Below are positions 44,007 through 52,741 of a stretch of 64,000 nucleotides of DNA, piece by piece. Source of the stretch: Amulumruptor sp947039275 (lineage in GTDB: Bacteria > Bacteroidota > Bacteroidia > Bacteroidales > Muribaculaceae). Below the pieces are notes generated by a model. It was given only the letters and a program-made list of their open reading frames with translations, did not search any database and was not told the origin of the DNA. The first letter of the stretch is position 1. Each line of letters begins with the position of its first letter. The position numbers and the translations under genes are program-made. The stretch spans positions 19,451-83,450 of the forward strand of contig CAMQYL010000010.1 of NCBI GenBank assembly GCA_947039275.1, given 5' to 3'.

Positions 44007-44108
44007 GTTATTAACAATGGGGAAAGTTATTAACATTTTAGAAAAAGTTATCAACATTTCCATGAAGTTATTGACATTGCATTAACATCCGTGGGCTTTT
44101 TATCAACA
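44007..44108. repeat. Array of six TTAT(T/C)(A/G)ACA boxes spaced about 20 bp
   Basis: GTTATTAACA at 44007 and 44026, GTTATCAACA at 44047, GTTATTGACA at 44067, ATTAACA at 44081 and TTATCAACA at 44100. Steps are 19, 21, 20, then an extra half-site, then the last copy. Each copy is near the DnaA box consensus TTATNCACA with the sixth base changed to A or G. They lie in the divergent promoter region of the GH13 and lipoprotein genes. The roughly two-turn spacing puts all boxes on one DNA face. Confidence 0.75.
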
Positions 44109-44126
44109 TTAGTGCGATAGACACGC

Positions 44127-44455
44127 TTAGAGGGCGTTTAATAACAAAAGTTAAATCCTGAGCTGCGGATTTTGAGGCGGATTCGGGTCTATGCTGAAGG
44201 AGCATAGCGGGCTATGTGACTGAGGCATAGGGACGAAGACGCTCAAAAGCCGCAGACAAAATACTATCTTTGTGTCATTCGTATGTTTCATCTCTTTGAT
44301 GTTTCTTTGAAGTTACCATCGCCTTGGTGTCTCTTTTGTTAACTGGCTGATGCTCGTCGGTCACATAGCACCGCTATGCTCCCTCCTCACATACAGCCAT
44401 TTAATCAAAAGATACACCACTCAGGATTTAACTTTTGTTATTAAACACCCTCTAA
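44127..44455. mobile_element. MITE-like element with 36-bp terminal inverted repeats
   Basis: The ends 44127-44162 and 44420-44455 are inverted copies with a single mismatch (GAGGGCGTTTAATAAC against GAGGGTGTTTAATAAC in the core). The 329-bp element holds no ORF. An inner inverted pair, CTGCGGATTTTGAG with CTCAAAAGCCGCAG, is also present. TA at both outer edges (TTA|GAGGG and CCCTC|TAA) would fit a TA target duplication, as for IS630/mariner-type transposition. It contains a TATCTTTG box (44265-44272). Confidence 0.82.
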
Positions 44456-44511
44456 CACTCTGACTTAACATGTTTTAAGTTGGTGAAATCTTATATCTGT
44501 TAAAAAAAGTG

Positions 44512-44519
44512 TAAATTTG
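44512..44519 (+). promoter_or_regulatory. -7 box of the PCMD/barrel operon
   Basis: TAAATTTG ends 8 bp before the ATG at 44528, so the transcript would have little or no leader. Confidence 0.5.
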
Positions 44520-44527
44520 CGCCTTGT

Positions 44528-47023
44528 ATGCTAAAAAGTCTCTTTTGTATATTCATCATATTAGTAGCTTGCTTTTGCAGCGGATGCAGCAACGACCTCG
44601 GTGATTCTGTCGGGGCAGCCGATGCTGGTTTCATCACGCCTCATGTGTATGTGACGGGAGATGATGCTCCCGATGCTGCGTCGTTTTCTCTCTCTCTGAC
44701 TGATGGCTCGGCAAAAGAGCATACATGGACAAACATAGGGGCTTTCTCTACCAAACAGGGTTTCCGTCCGGGGCGTTACGTCATGTCCGCATCATATGGG
44801 GCTGAGAATTCTGAAGGCTTCGGGAAGCCTTACTATACGGGGAGCACATCGTTTGACGTGGTCTCAAATGAGACTGTTGACGTGGCTATCCATTGTAAGA
44901 GGATAAATGTTGCCGTCTCATTGGATATTGAAGAGTCGTTTTCTTCGCGGATGCGTGATTACAGGGTGATATTTCATTCAGAGGGAGGCAGCTATTTTGA
45001 ATACGCATCCGAGTCTGATGGACCGTTGTATGTACGAGCTGGCGAAGTGGAGATGTTCCTCCATTTCACGCTTGCTGACGGCAGCTCGACATCAGTGTTG
45101 CTGTACCGCTTGCAGGCTTCAGAGGGCGAGAATATATCATGTGCGCTGTCGGCAGATGATAATGCTGTCATGCTTGATGCAGCAGCCCACGGGTCGCGTG
45201 TGTTAGAGTTGACGTCAGAGCTGTTTTCTGCGTCAGCTCCCGATATAACTCCTACAGGTTTCATGCCTGAGACTCCTCTGCCGGTGGTAGAGGGAGTCAC
45301 GCCTGCCGAACCGGTAGTGTTCCATGTCACATCATCACATCCGCTCGGCGAAGTGGTGTTCACGGTACAACCCCCGTCTTTGCTCGCTTTGGGCATAGCC
45401 CGTGAGATAAATCTGTTAGATGCCGATGCCTCGGTCATGGAGATGCTGAGACAGTATGGAGCGATATGTGCAGTCAGCAATGACGGAAAGTCGCTGACGC
45501 TTGATATAACAGGTCTGCTCACACATCTTAAATCTGCCGACATGCCAGCTATTAATGATGCCTCCGGACGGCAGATGTTGCCTACATTCTCACTCATAGC
45601 CATCAATGACCTCGGACAGGTCAGCCTTCCGGTGACACTTAAGGTGGATTTACGTCCTATGGAGATAGAGGTGCTCCCGCCAGACCGTGTGGAAGCCGGG
45701 GCTTCAACAGCTACAGTCAGGGTCAAGGCTACATCAGGCGAATTTGTCAACCATCTCGGGATATTTACGTCTGATAACGGTGGTGACAACTGGACTCCCC
45801 AGACAGTTATACGGTCAACCAAGGTGTCTGACGGATTGTATGAAGTGACCTTTAGCCTCCCTGAGTCGTTATATCCCTCTGTCAAGGTGCGCATGGATTA
45901 CCTCGGGCAGACTGCGGCTTCGTTTGATCTGTATTTCACCACGCCGCCATATACTATCGATGTCGATGCCTTCGCGTCGCATCTGGCGGTGAGAATCAAC
46001 GGCGAGTCTCCGCGGTCCACGCGTGCTATAGCTTCGTCGGCTTACGTGTATGTCAACGGCACGCCTGCCAATATATATATGCGTGACGCAGATAACGGTC
46101 TTGTATATGTCACTGGCCTCACCCCATCGACCACCTACGATGTCGCTTCCACTATATTCCGTCACCCTGACAGCGATGATTTCACACCGTCGGTGCGTGT
46201 GACCACTGAAGATGTCATACAGCTGCCCAACGGGGCGTTTGAAGAGACAGAGGAAGTCATAAACTGGGAAGACCTGCCGATGGGAGGACTGTATTCGCAG
46301 AATGCCATGCCGCTGTTCAATCGTCAGAACCGCGCAGATGTGACGGCGAGCCAGCCCAAGGCTCCGTGGGCATCGGTCAATGACAAGACTTTTTATCTCG
46401 GGGCATCCAATCCCAATACATGGTACATGCAGCCCTCGACCATGGAGAGCGCGAACATTATAAGCGGAGCGGTTTCCATAAAACTCGTCAGTGTGGCATT
46501 TGATCCCGCGGGGGCGAAAATATCACCATACCGTCAGGTATCGGCTCCGTTTATCGACTATAATCCCAATATCCCCGATATACGCTATAGGGCTGCCGGC
46601 AAGATATTTCTTGGCTCGTATGCCTATAACGGCAGTGAGGAGGAATATCAGCAAGGGTATCCGTTTGCCTCACGCCCCTCGGCGATCAACGGCATCTACC
46701 GTTATTATCCCGGTGGAGGTTCGCCCGAAGATTGCGGACGTGTGGATGTGTCGTTGTGGGGAACGGTCAACGGACAATACCGCGAACTGACACATTCTAC
46801 CGGCAAACTTTATCCGAGTGCTACAAATGCATCATTCAGCGTCCCCATACGCTATCCGATATTCGGGGCGAAGGCTTCGACCATAATGGTGATGATATCT
46901 TCATCATATGACATCGGCGATATCGAATACGAGTCGCAGCATGTCGTAACCACACCTGACGCACAGACAGCCTCTTCTTTAGGAAGTATCCTGGAAGTAG
47001 ATGAGCTGACGCTGTCATACTGA
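44528..47023 (+). CDS. Large surface lipoprotein with DUF4493-like N-terminus and PCMD C-terminus
   Basis: An 831-residue lipoprotein: MLKSLFCIFIILVACFCSGC with acylated Cys20, followed by an acidic SNDLGD, which favours surface export in Bacteroidales. Residues about 30-215 match the DUF4493 pattern (FSLSLTDGSA, FRPGRYVMSASYG, YYTGSTSFDVVSNETVDVAIHCKRINVAVSLDIEE). The middle (about 250-560) is a series of Ig/Fn3-like beta-domains. The C-terminal 270 residues form a PCMD (putative carbohydrate metabolism) domain: LPNGAFEETEEVINWEDLP, SAPFIDYNPNIPD, KIFLGSYAYNGSEEEYQQGYPFASRPSAINGIYRY. PCMD domains have a lectin-like jelly-roll but no proven ligand. First gene of a four-gene operon. Confidence 0.85.
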   Translation: MLKSLFCIFIILVACFCSGCSNDLGDSVGAADAGFITPHVYVTGDDAPDAASFSLSLTDGSAKEHTWTNIGAFSTKQGFRPGRYVMSASYGAENSEGFGKPYYTGSTSFDVVSNETVDVAIHCKRINVAVSLDIEESFSSRMRDYRVIFHSEGGSYFEYASESDGPLYVRAGEVEMFLHFTLADGSSTSVLLYRLQASEGENISCALSADDNAVMLDAAAHGSRVLELTSELFSASAPDITPTGFMPETPLPVVEGVTPAEPVVFHVTSSHPLGEVVFTVQPPSLLALGIAREINLLDADASVMEMLRQYGAICAVSNDGKSLTLDITGLLTHLKSADMPAINDASGRQMLPTFSLIAINDLGQVSLPVTLKVDLRPMEIEVLPPDRVEAGASTATVRVKATSGEFVNHLGIFTSDNGGDNWTPQTVIRSTKVSDGLYEVTFSLPESLYPSVKVRMDYLGQTAASFDLYFTTPPYTIDVDAFASHLAVRINGESPRSTRAIASSAYVYVNGTPANIYMRDADNGLVYVTGLTPSTTYDVASTIFRHPDSDDFTPSVRVTTEDVIQLPNGAFEETEEVINWEDLPMGGLYSQNAMPLFNRQNRADVTASQPKAPWASVNDKTFYLGASNPNTWYMQPSTMESANIISGAVSIKLVSVAFDPAGAKISPYRQVSAPFIDYNPNIPDIRYRAAGKIFLGSYAYNGSEEEYQQGYPFASRPSAINGIYRYYPGGGSPEDCGRVDVSLWGTVNGQYRELTHSTGKLYPSATNASFSVPIRYPIFGAKASTIMVMISSSYDIGDIEYESQHVVTTPDAQTASSLGSILEVDELTLSY

Positions 47024-47109
47024 CGCTGACATGACAGTATTGAATAGGGCAATAGATGATACAATAGGAAACAATAACTAAGCATACATAGACACACAAC
47101 ATCTTTTTT

Positions 47110-47928
47110 ATGTTTGACATCCGACATCTTATGTTAGGCTGCCGAGTCATGGCTCTGGCTGCCGTGGCGTGGATTCCGACGCTTGCCATAGGGCAGGAGG
47201 CGCCGGTGGCGATGCAGCCGGCAGATGCTGCTTCTTCCGCGACAACCACTGACACCATCCCTGTATTTGAGCGAGGCATACAGCAACTCAAATTCATCCC
47301 CAAGGGACAATGGATTGCAGGCGTGAGCGTCAGCTATGCTCAGGAACATGCCGACAATTATACTTTCTTCGTACTGGAAAACCTCAACGGTGATACCTAC
47401 TCGTTTAAGGTGAGTCCGACGGTGCTCTATGCCTTCAAGGACAATCTGGCGATCGGCGGACGTTTCGCTTACCAGCGTACACGTACCCAGCTTGACTCCG
47501 GATTGCTCAATCTTGGCGAGGGTACGAACTTTGACGTGGACCATCTCTACAGCATAGGACATAACTTCTATGTGGCAGGCGTGTTCCGCAACTATCTGTC
47601 GATAGGCAGCAGCATGCGTTTCGGTTTCTTCAACGAGGTGCAGTTGCAGCTTGGAGGCGGACAGTCAAAGCTTACCAACGGCGTTGGCGATGATTTCACC
47701 GGCACCTATGAGACAAACTTCTCTCTCAGTGTGGGTCTCCAGCCGGGCATGGTCGTGTTTCTCAACAACTACTCGGCTGTGGAAGTCAACGTAGGCGTGC
47801 TCGGATTTAACTACCGCCATACTAACTCCACCCGTGACCAGATATACGACTCGCACCACAACAGCAAGTCGGCTAATTTCCGTATCAACCTGTTTTCAAT
47901 CCAGTTTGGCGCAACCTTCTACATATGA
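47110..47928 (+). CDS. Outer membrane beta-barrel protein, operon copy 1
   Basis: A 272-residue exported protein. Its signal peptide is probably MFDIRHLMLGCRVMALAAVAWIPTLAIG. After an N-terminal linker the barrel begins at LKFIPKGQWIAGVSVSYAQ (residue 58) and shows about ten amphipathic strands ending in SIQFGATFYI, a C-terminal aromatic strand suited to BAM. It is clearly a paralogue of the next gene: both share PKGQWxAGxxxSYA, NFDxxxxxY, FGxFNEVxL and a hydrophobic F/V-rich strand. The stop overlaps the next ATG by 4 bp (ATGA). It follows the DUF4493/PCMD lipoprotein after 86 bp. It could be the membrane partner of the surface lipoproteins (inference). Confidence 0.84.
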   Translation: MFDIRHLMLGCRVMALAAVAWIPTLAIGQEAPVAMQPADAASSATTTDTIPVFERGIQQLKFIPKGQWIAGVSVSYAQEHADNYTFFVLENLNGDTYSFKVSPTVLYAFKDNLAIGGRFAYQRTRTQLDSGLLNLGEGTNFDVDHLYSIGHNFYVAGVFRNYLSIGSSMRFGFFNEVQLQLGGGQSKLTNGVGDDFTGTYETNFSLSVGLQPGMVVFLNNYSAVEVNVGVLGFNYRHTNSTRDQIYDSHHNSKSANFRINLFSIQFGATFYI

Positions 47929-48815
47929 AAACCTCCACTTTTATACGTCGCGTGACATGCGCCATAGTGATAGCGGCATCGGCTTATACTGTTGCCTATG
48001 CCGATGAGCGCCCTGCCTCCAAGAGTCCCGAGGTACAGTATCCTATACGTAAGAAAGACAAGACCCCGGCATTTGAGCCGCTGCCTGATCTGGTGATAGT
48101 CAATGGTGATACCGTCAGCATGATATTGCCTGAGCGTAACTGGGGGCGTTTTGACCGCGGTCTGTTCAACTATCTGTTTCTGCCGAAAGGGCAGTGGATG
48201 GCTGGTCTCAACGCCAGCTATGCGAGCTTTGATGCCGAAAATGTCGCCATACTCGATGTCCTAAAGGATTTTGACTTCAAGGGCGAGACATACTCCATAC
48301 GCCCCTATATCTCCTATGTGTTCAGTAACAACAACACCGTAGGTCTGAAATTCAATTACATCCGTTCGGATGCCCGTCTGGGCAATCTCTCGGTGGAATT
48401 TGACGAGGACACCAACTTCGACATACGTGATGTGCATTATTATGACCAGTCGTTTGGCGCATCGGTGTTCTACCGTCATTACATCGGGCTGAGCCGTGCC
48501 AAGCGTTTCGGCGTGTTCAATGAGGTGGATCTGTCGTTCAATTCCGGCTCCGGGCGTTTCCGCCGCACCATAGGCGGGGTCAGCAAGGAGACCTCGACTA
48601 CCACTACATCTGTGGCTCTCAACTTCTCGCCTGGTCTGACTGTGTTTGTCATGGACTATGTGTCGTTCAATATCTCGTTCGGTGTGTTTGGTGTGCATAT
48701 GACTAACCAGCATCAGATGACCGACGGTGTCGACGAGGGGTCAAGATTCTCGTCAGGCGCCAATTTCAAGTTTAACATTTTCAATATCAACTTCGGGCTC
48801 GGAGTGCACATCTGA
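47925..48815 (+). CDS. Outer membrane beta-barrel protein, operon copy 2
   Basis: A 296-residue paralogue of the previous gene. The signal peptide is MKTSTFIRRVTCAIVIAASAYTVAYA. A 55-residue linker precedes the barrel, which starts at LFLPKGQWMAGLNASYAS and ends at NINFGLGVHI. The strand order follows the first copy, with YIRSDARLGNLSVEFDEDTNFDIRDVHYY matching YQRTRTQLDSGLLNLGEGTNFDVDHLY. It overlaps the first copy by 4 bp and is followed 18 bp later by the second PCMD lipoprotein. Keeping two diverged barrels side by side suggests they do different jobs or form a heteromer. Confidence 0.84.
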   Translation: MKTSTFIRRVTCAIVIAASAYTVAYADERPASKSPEVQYPIRKKDKTPAFEPLPDLVIVNGDTVSMILPERNWGRFDRGLFNYLFLPKGQWMAGLNASYASFDAENVAILDVLKDFDFKGETYSIRPYISYVFSNNNTVGLKFNYIRSDARLGNLSVEFDEDTNFDIRDVHYYDQSFGASVFYRHYIGLSRAKRFGVFNEVDLSFNSGSGRFRRTIGGVSKETSTTTTSVALNFSPGLTVFVMDYVSFNISFGVFGVHMTNQHQMTDGVDEGSRFSSGANFKFNIFNINFGLGVHI

Positions 48816-48833
48816 TTATAACACATTACCATT

Positions 48834-50420
48834 ATGCGTAAGATACATATTCCGGGTGCATCGGCACTCGCCGCCATATCGCTTCTCGCAGTCACGATGG
48901 TCGGCTGCATAAAAAATGACATACCTTATGCGCGTATTGTGCCGGTGTTCACCGTCTTTGAGGTTGAGCATCAGATGCGTGATGCGCAGATTGATTCGGC
49001 TACCCGTTCCATAGTTGTCACGCTTGACGAGTATGCCGATATATATAATGTAGTGGTGTCGGACTATGCCCTTTCCACTGGCGAACTGACCAATCCGTCA
49101 AGCCTGTCGGGGACGATAGACCTCTCATCGCCTTACGTAGTGTCTACACAGCTCTATCAGACTTATGACTGGACCATAACTGCCGTGCAGGACATAGAGC
49201 GGCGTTTCTCCATCGAAGACCAGATCGGAGCTTCGGAGATAGATGCTGTCACTCATACTGTCAAGGCTCTATATCCGAGCATCAAGGATATAGCGGCTGT
49301 CAAGGTCACCGATATCAAGCTCGCAGGTCCCGAGGCTGTGATGACTCCTGACCTTAATGGTCAGACTGTGGATTTCACAGATCCTGTTTCTGTTACTGTC
49401 GATGAGTTTGGCCGTCAGACCGTCTGGACTATCACTGTAGAGCCTACGGATATGGTGGTGACGATTAACTCTGTGGATGCCTGGACTCAGGTGGCATGGG
49501 TTTACGCTTCGGCTCAGGAGGGTCTGGATGTGACATTTAACTACCGTCAGGAGGGGCAGGCGCAGTGGTATGCGGCTCCGGCTTCATGGGTCACGGTGGA
49601 GGGTGGTGCATTGACATGCTGTCTGCGTCATCTGTCGCCGTTGACTAACTACGAGGTGCAGGCTGTAAGCGGCGATGACAAGTCGCTTGTGACGAAGTTC
49701 TCCACTGGCGATAATCCTCAGGTGCCTAACAACCGCTTTGACAACTGGTGGAAAAACGGCAAGATATGGAATCCCTGGGCTGAGGGCGGCGAGTCATGGT
49801 GGGATACAGGCAACAAGGGTGCTACGACCCTCGGCGAAAGCAACACCGTGCCCACTGATGACACTTCTGACGGTGTAGGTCAGGCTGCCAAGCTGATGAG
49901 CCGCTTCGTAGGCATCGGTCCGTTGGGCAAACTGGCTGCCGGAAACATCTATGCCGGCGTGTTTGTACGTGTTGACGGTACAAACGGCATCCTCAACATG
50001 GGACGTCCGTTCACTGCTCGTCCCACACGTCTCCATGGATATTTCAAATATGAGGGTGGCGCTATCAACCGCACATCCACAGACTTCAAAGATCTCAAGG
50101 GACAGCCTGACGAAGGTATCGTATGGGTAGCGCTCATTGATGCTGACGAGCCTTATGAGATACGCACCAATCCGTCAAACCGCCGCCTCTTTGACCGCAA
50201 CGACCCGTGTGTCATAGCCTACGGCGAGATGATACAGCAGGAGGATGTTGATGCCTACCGCGAATTCTACGTGGATTTCAACTACAATTCCACAACCCGT
50301 GTGCCTAAATATATCCTCATAACAGCATCGGCAAGCAAGCTCGGCGACTATTTCACCGGCTGCGACCAGGCTACCATGTGGCTTGACAACATCGAGCTGG
50401 TCTATGACTACGACGATTGA
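48834..50420 (+). CDS. PCMD-domain surface lipoprotein
   Basis: A 528-residue lipoprotein: signal peptide with ALAAISLLAVTMVGC, acylated Cys25. Residues about 35-200 are two tandem DUF5018-like beta-domains of about 80 residues, each built from short strands around VDExxxQTVWTITV / YQTYDWTITAV. An Fn3-like domain (about 205-285) follows. The rest is a PCMD domain: NNRFDNWWKNGKIWNPW, SWWDTGNKGATTLGESN, NIYAGVFVRVDGTNGILNMGRPFTARPTRLHGYFKYEG and YILITASASKLGDYFTGC. In PCMD proteins this jelly-roll is thought to bind glycans. Last gene of the operon; a REP-like pair follows. Confidence 0.86.
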   Translation: MRKIHIPGASALAAISLLAVTMVGCIKNDIPYARIVPVFTVFEVEHQMRDAQIDSATRSIVVTLDEYADIYNVVVSDYALSTGELTNPSSLSGTIDLSSPYVVSTQLYQTYDWTITAVQDIERRFSIEDQIGASEIDAVTHTVKALYPSIKDIAAVKVTDIKLAGPEAVMTPDLNGQTVDFTDPVSVTVDEFGRQTVWTITVEPTDMVVTINSVDAWTQVAWVYASAQEGLDVTFNYRQEGQAQWYAAPASWVTVEGGALTCCLRHLSPLTNYEVQAVSGDDKSLVTKFSTGDNPQVPNNRFDNWWKNGKIWNPWAEGGESWWDTGNKGATTLGESNTVPTDDTSDGVGQAAKLMSRFVGIGPLGKLAAGNIYAGVFVRVDGTNGILNMGRPFTARPTRLHGYFKYEGGAINRTSTDFKDLKGQPDEGIVWVALIDADEPYEIRTNPSNRRLFDRNDPCVIAYGEMIQQEDVDAYREFYVDFNYNSTTRVPKYILITASASKLGDYFTGCDQATMWLDNIELVYDYDD

Positions 50421-50441
50421 TGTTATATTTTTGGACTGGCT

Positions 50442-50527
50442 GTAGGGACATGCCGTGGCATGTCCGCCTCCCATACAATGCTGTTATGGCTTTTGTGGCA
50501 CGCGGACATGCCGCGGCATGTCCCTAC
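50442..50527. repeat. REP-like palindrome pair F
   Basis: An 86-bp inverted repeat (left core CCGTGG, right core CCGCGG) with GTAGG/CCTAC caps, between the PCMD operon and the pheS promoter. Confidence 0.9.
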
Positions 50528-50586
50528 AACCAGACGATAATGACCGAAGTAAATAACGTGACCCTATAGGTTTGAAAATTATTTTG

Positions 50587-50594
50587 TAAATTTG
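50587..50594 (+). promoter_or_regulatory. -7 box of the pheS-crcB-nth operon
   Basis: TAAATTTG, 28 bp before the pheS start codon. A TTTG lies upstream, but at a spacing that is too short. Confidence 0.5.
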
Positions 50595-50622
50595 TCAAAA
50601 TAATATTTGCCCACGACAAGCA

Positions 50623-51642
50623 ATGATAGACAAGATAAATGCGCTGCGCGATGAAATCGCAGCACTCACAGCCTCTGATGCAGCCCAGGTAGAGGAGCTG
50701 CGTATCAAATATCTGAGCAAGAAAGGTTCGGTATCGGCACTGTTCAACGACTTCCGCACTGTCCCTGCTGACCAGAAACGTCAGATAGGTCAGGCTCTTA
50801 ACGAGCTCAAGAATCTCGCCACTGACAAAATCAACTCTCTGCGTGAGGCTCTTGAAAACGCTGACACGGTGGACGTTGACATAGACCTGACCCGCACATC
50901 GGCTCCTCGCCAGCTCGGCAGCCGGCATCCGCTGTCGATAGTGCGTGATGACATCATCGCCATCTTTGACCGTCTCGGCTTCTCTATAGCCGAGGGACCT
51001 GAGATCGAGGATGACTGGCATGTGTTCTCGTCGCTCAATTTTGCTGCTGACCACCCTGCGCGTGACATGCAGGATACATTCTTCATCGCCCGCAACCCTG
51101 AGGTGCTACTCCGCACTCATACTTCGTCAGTACAGTCGCGCGTGATGGAGACCACCAAACCTCCCATCCGCATCATCTGCCCGGGACGTGTGTATCGCAA
51201 CGAGGCGATTTCGGCGCGTGCCCACTGCTTCTTCCATCAGGTGGAGGCTCTCTACGTTGACCGCAACGTGTCATTTGCTGACCTGCGCCAGACTCTTCTC
51301 TACTTCGCCCGTGAGATGTTCGGACCTGACACCAAAATCCGTCTGCGTCCGAGCTACTTCCCCTTCACCGAGCCGTCGGCAGAGATGGACATCTCCTGCA
51401 ACCTCTGTGGGGGCAAAGGTTGTTCGTTCTGCAAGGGTACAGGCTGGGTGGAAATCCTCGGCTGCGGCATGGTGGATCCCAACGTGCTTGAGGCATGCGG
51501 CATTGACAGCAAGGAATATACAGGCTTCGCCCTTGGCATGGGTGTAGAGCGTATTACCAACCTGAAGTATCAGGTCAAGGACCTGCGCCTGTTCTCTGAA
51601 AACGACCGCCGTTTCCTTCTCCAGTTCCGCAGCGCCCGCTGA
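50623..51642 (+). CDS. pheS: Phenylalanine--tRNA ligase alpha subunit
   Basis: A 339-residue class II aminoacyl-tRNA synthetase subunit that forms an alpha2-beta2 enzyme with PheT (not in the window). An N-terminal coiled coil (residues 1-85, tRNA binding) leads to the catalytic domain. Motif 2 is in CPGRVYRNEAISARAHCFFHQVEALYVD, the adenylate region in SYFPFTEPSAEMDISC, and motif 3 in GFALGMGVERITNLKYQVKDLR. A CNLCGGKGCSFCKGTGW cysteine cluster precedes motif 3, as in many Firmicutes and Bacteroidota PheS proteins. Complete length. It heads a four-gene plus-strand set. Confidence 0.97.
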   Translation: MIDKINALRDEIAALTASDAAQVEELRIKYLSKKGSVSALFNDFRTVPADQKRQIGQALNELKNLATDKINSLREALENADTVDVDIDLTRTSAPRQLGSRHPLSIVRDDIIAIFDRLGFSIAEGPEIEDDWHVFSSLNFAADHPARDMQDTFFIARNPEVLLRTHTSSVQSRVMETTKPPIRIICPGRVYRNEAISARAHCFFHQVEALYVDRNVSFADLRQTLLYFAREMFGPDTKIRLRPSYFPFTEPSAEMDISCNLCGGKGCSFCKGTGWVEILGCGMVDPNVLEACGIDSKEYTGFALGMGVERITNLKYQVKDLRLFSENDRRFLLQFRSAR

Positions 51643-51657
51643 TACCGACTGCTTCAT

Positions 51658-52053
51658 ATGACTTTCCTCAATATCATAGGTGATTGTGCACTCGTGGCTC
51701 TCGGAGGAGGGTTAGGGGCGTTGTCACGTTATGGTGTGGAGCAGTTGCCGTTTCTTGACCACGACAAATATTATTTCACGGTTGCCATCAATATCACTGG
51801 CTGTCTGCTGATAGGTTTTCTGTGGGCATTGTTTCAGCATCTTGGGCTGCCCAAATGGGTATATCTTGTGGCTCTGACTGGTTTTCTGGGAGGTTACACC
51901 ACCTACTCGGCTTTTACGCTTGATGCCATGCAGCTGATACAGAACGGTCGCATCGGCGAGATGCTCTTCTATGTGGCTATCACTGTGCTCGGCGGTCTCG
52001 GAGCCTGTGCGTTAGGCCTGTTCGGCACGGAGAAACTGCTGAGAATGATATAA
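51658..52053 (+). CDS. crcB: Fluoride channel CrcB/Fluc
   Basis: A 131-residue inner-membrane protein with four helices that exports F- passively as a dual-topology dimer. Signature segments are GGGLGALSRYGVEQLP in TM1, AINITGCLLIGFLWAL in TM2 (pore Asn) and the TM3 break GFLGGYTTYSAFTLD, which includes the Phe-box/Na+ site region. Length is typical. Spacing is 15 bp to pheS and 15 bp to nth, so it is within an operon. I saw no fluoride riboswitch before it, so it may be constitutive. Confidence 0.95.
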   Translation: MTFLNIIGDCALVALGGGLGALSRYGVEQLPFLDHDKYYFTVAINITGCLLIGFLWALFQHLGLPKWVYLVALTGFLGGYTTYSAFTLDAMQLIQNGRIGEMLFYVAITVLGGLGACALGLFGTEKLLRMI

Positions 52054-52068
52054 TACAAGGAGGCTGAC

Positions 52069-52710
52069 ATGACTGTAAAGGAGCGTTTTAAAGGTATCAT
52101 TGATTACTTCCTTGAGGCTATGCCTGAGGCTGCAACAGAACTGCACTATGATAATCCATATCAGTTGCTTGTGGCTGTAATCCTATCGGCGCAATGCACC
52201 GATAAGCGGGTCAATATGATTACCCCTCCGCTTTTTGAGGCGTTCCCTACGCCTCAGGCGATGGCGCAGGCTCAGCTTGATGACATATATCCTTACATCA
52301 AGTCAGTTTCGTACCCCAACAATAAGACCAAGTCGCTCCTCGGCATGGCTAAGACTCTTGTCGAGAAATATGACGGTCAGGTTCCTTCATCGATTGACGA
52401 ACTGATGACCATTCCTGGGGTGGGACGCAAGACTGCCAATGTGATTCTTGCCGTGGTCTATGACAAACCTGCCATGGCGGTGGATACCCATGTGTTCAGA
52501 GTGAGCGAACGAATCGGGCTGACCACAGATTCCCGCAGTCCGCTGCAGACGGAGCAACAGCTTATCAAATATATACCAGAAGAACTTGTCACCCGGGCGC
52601 ACCATTGGCTCATACTCCATGGCAGATATGTGTGCAAGGCGCGTCGTCCTGACTGCATGGAGTGCGGAATACGATCCTACTGCCGCCACTACAATTCATT
52701 ACAGAAATAA
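52069..52710 (+). CDS. nth: Endonuclease III (DNA glycosylase/AP lyase)
   Basis: A 213-residue base-excision enzyme that removes oxidised pyrimidines and nicks abasic sites. HhH motif IPGVGRKTANVI with the catalytic Lys, followed by VDTHVFRVSERIGL with the catalytic Asp. The C-terminal [4Fe-4S] ligands follow the exact C-x6-C-x2-C-x5-C pattern in CKARRPDCMECGIRSYC. Full length. It lies 15 bp after crcB and 31 bp before gtrA. Confidence 0.97.
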   Translation: MTVKERFKGIIDYFLEAMPEAATELHYDNPYQLLVAVILSAQCTDKRVNMITPPLFEAFPTPQAMAQAQLDDIYPYIKSVSYPNNKTKSLLGMAKTLVEKYDGQVPSSIDELMTIPGVGRKTANVILAVVYDKPAMAVDTHVFRVSERIGLTTDSRSPLQTEQQLIKYIPEELVTRAHHWLILHGRYVCKARRPDCMECGIRSYCRHYNSLQK

Positions 52711-52741
52711 ACCAACATACACATTATCACACATACTCGCT

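Noticed and set aside
44007..44108. A chromosomal origin at the TTAT-box array
   Set aside because: The boxes are one base off the DnaA consensus, and no dnaA, dnaN or other origin-linked gene is near. Kept only as a finding.
51643..51657. Fluoride riboswitch before crcB
   Set aside because: Only 15 bp separate pheS and crcB.
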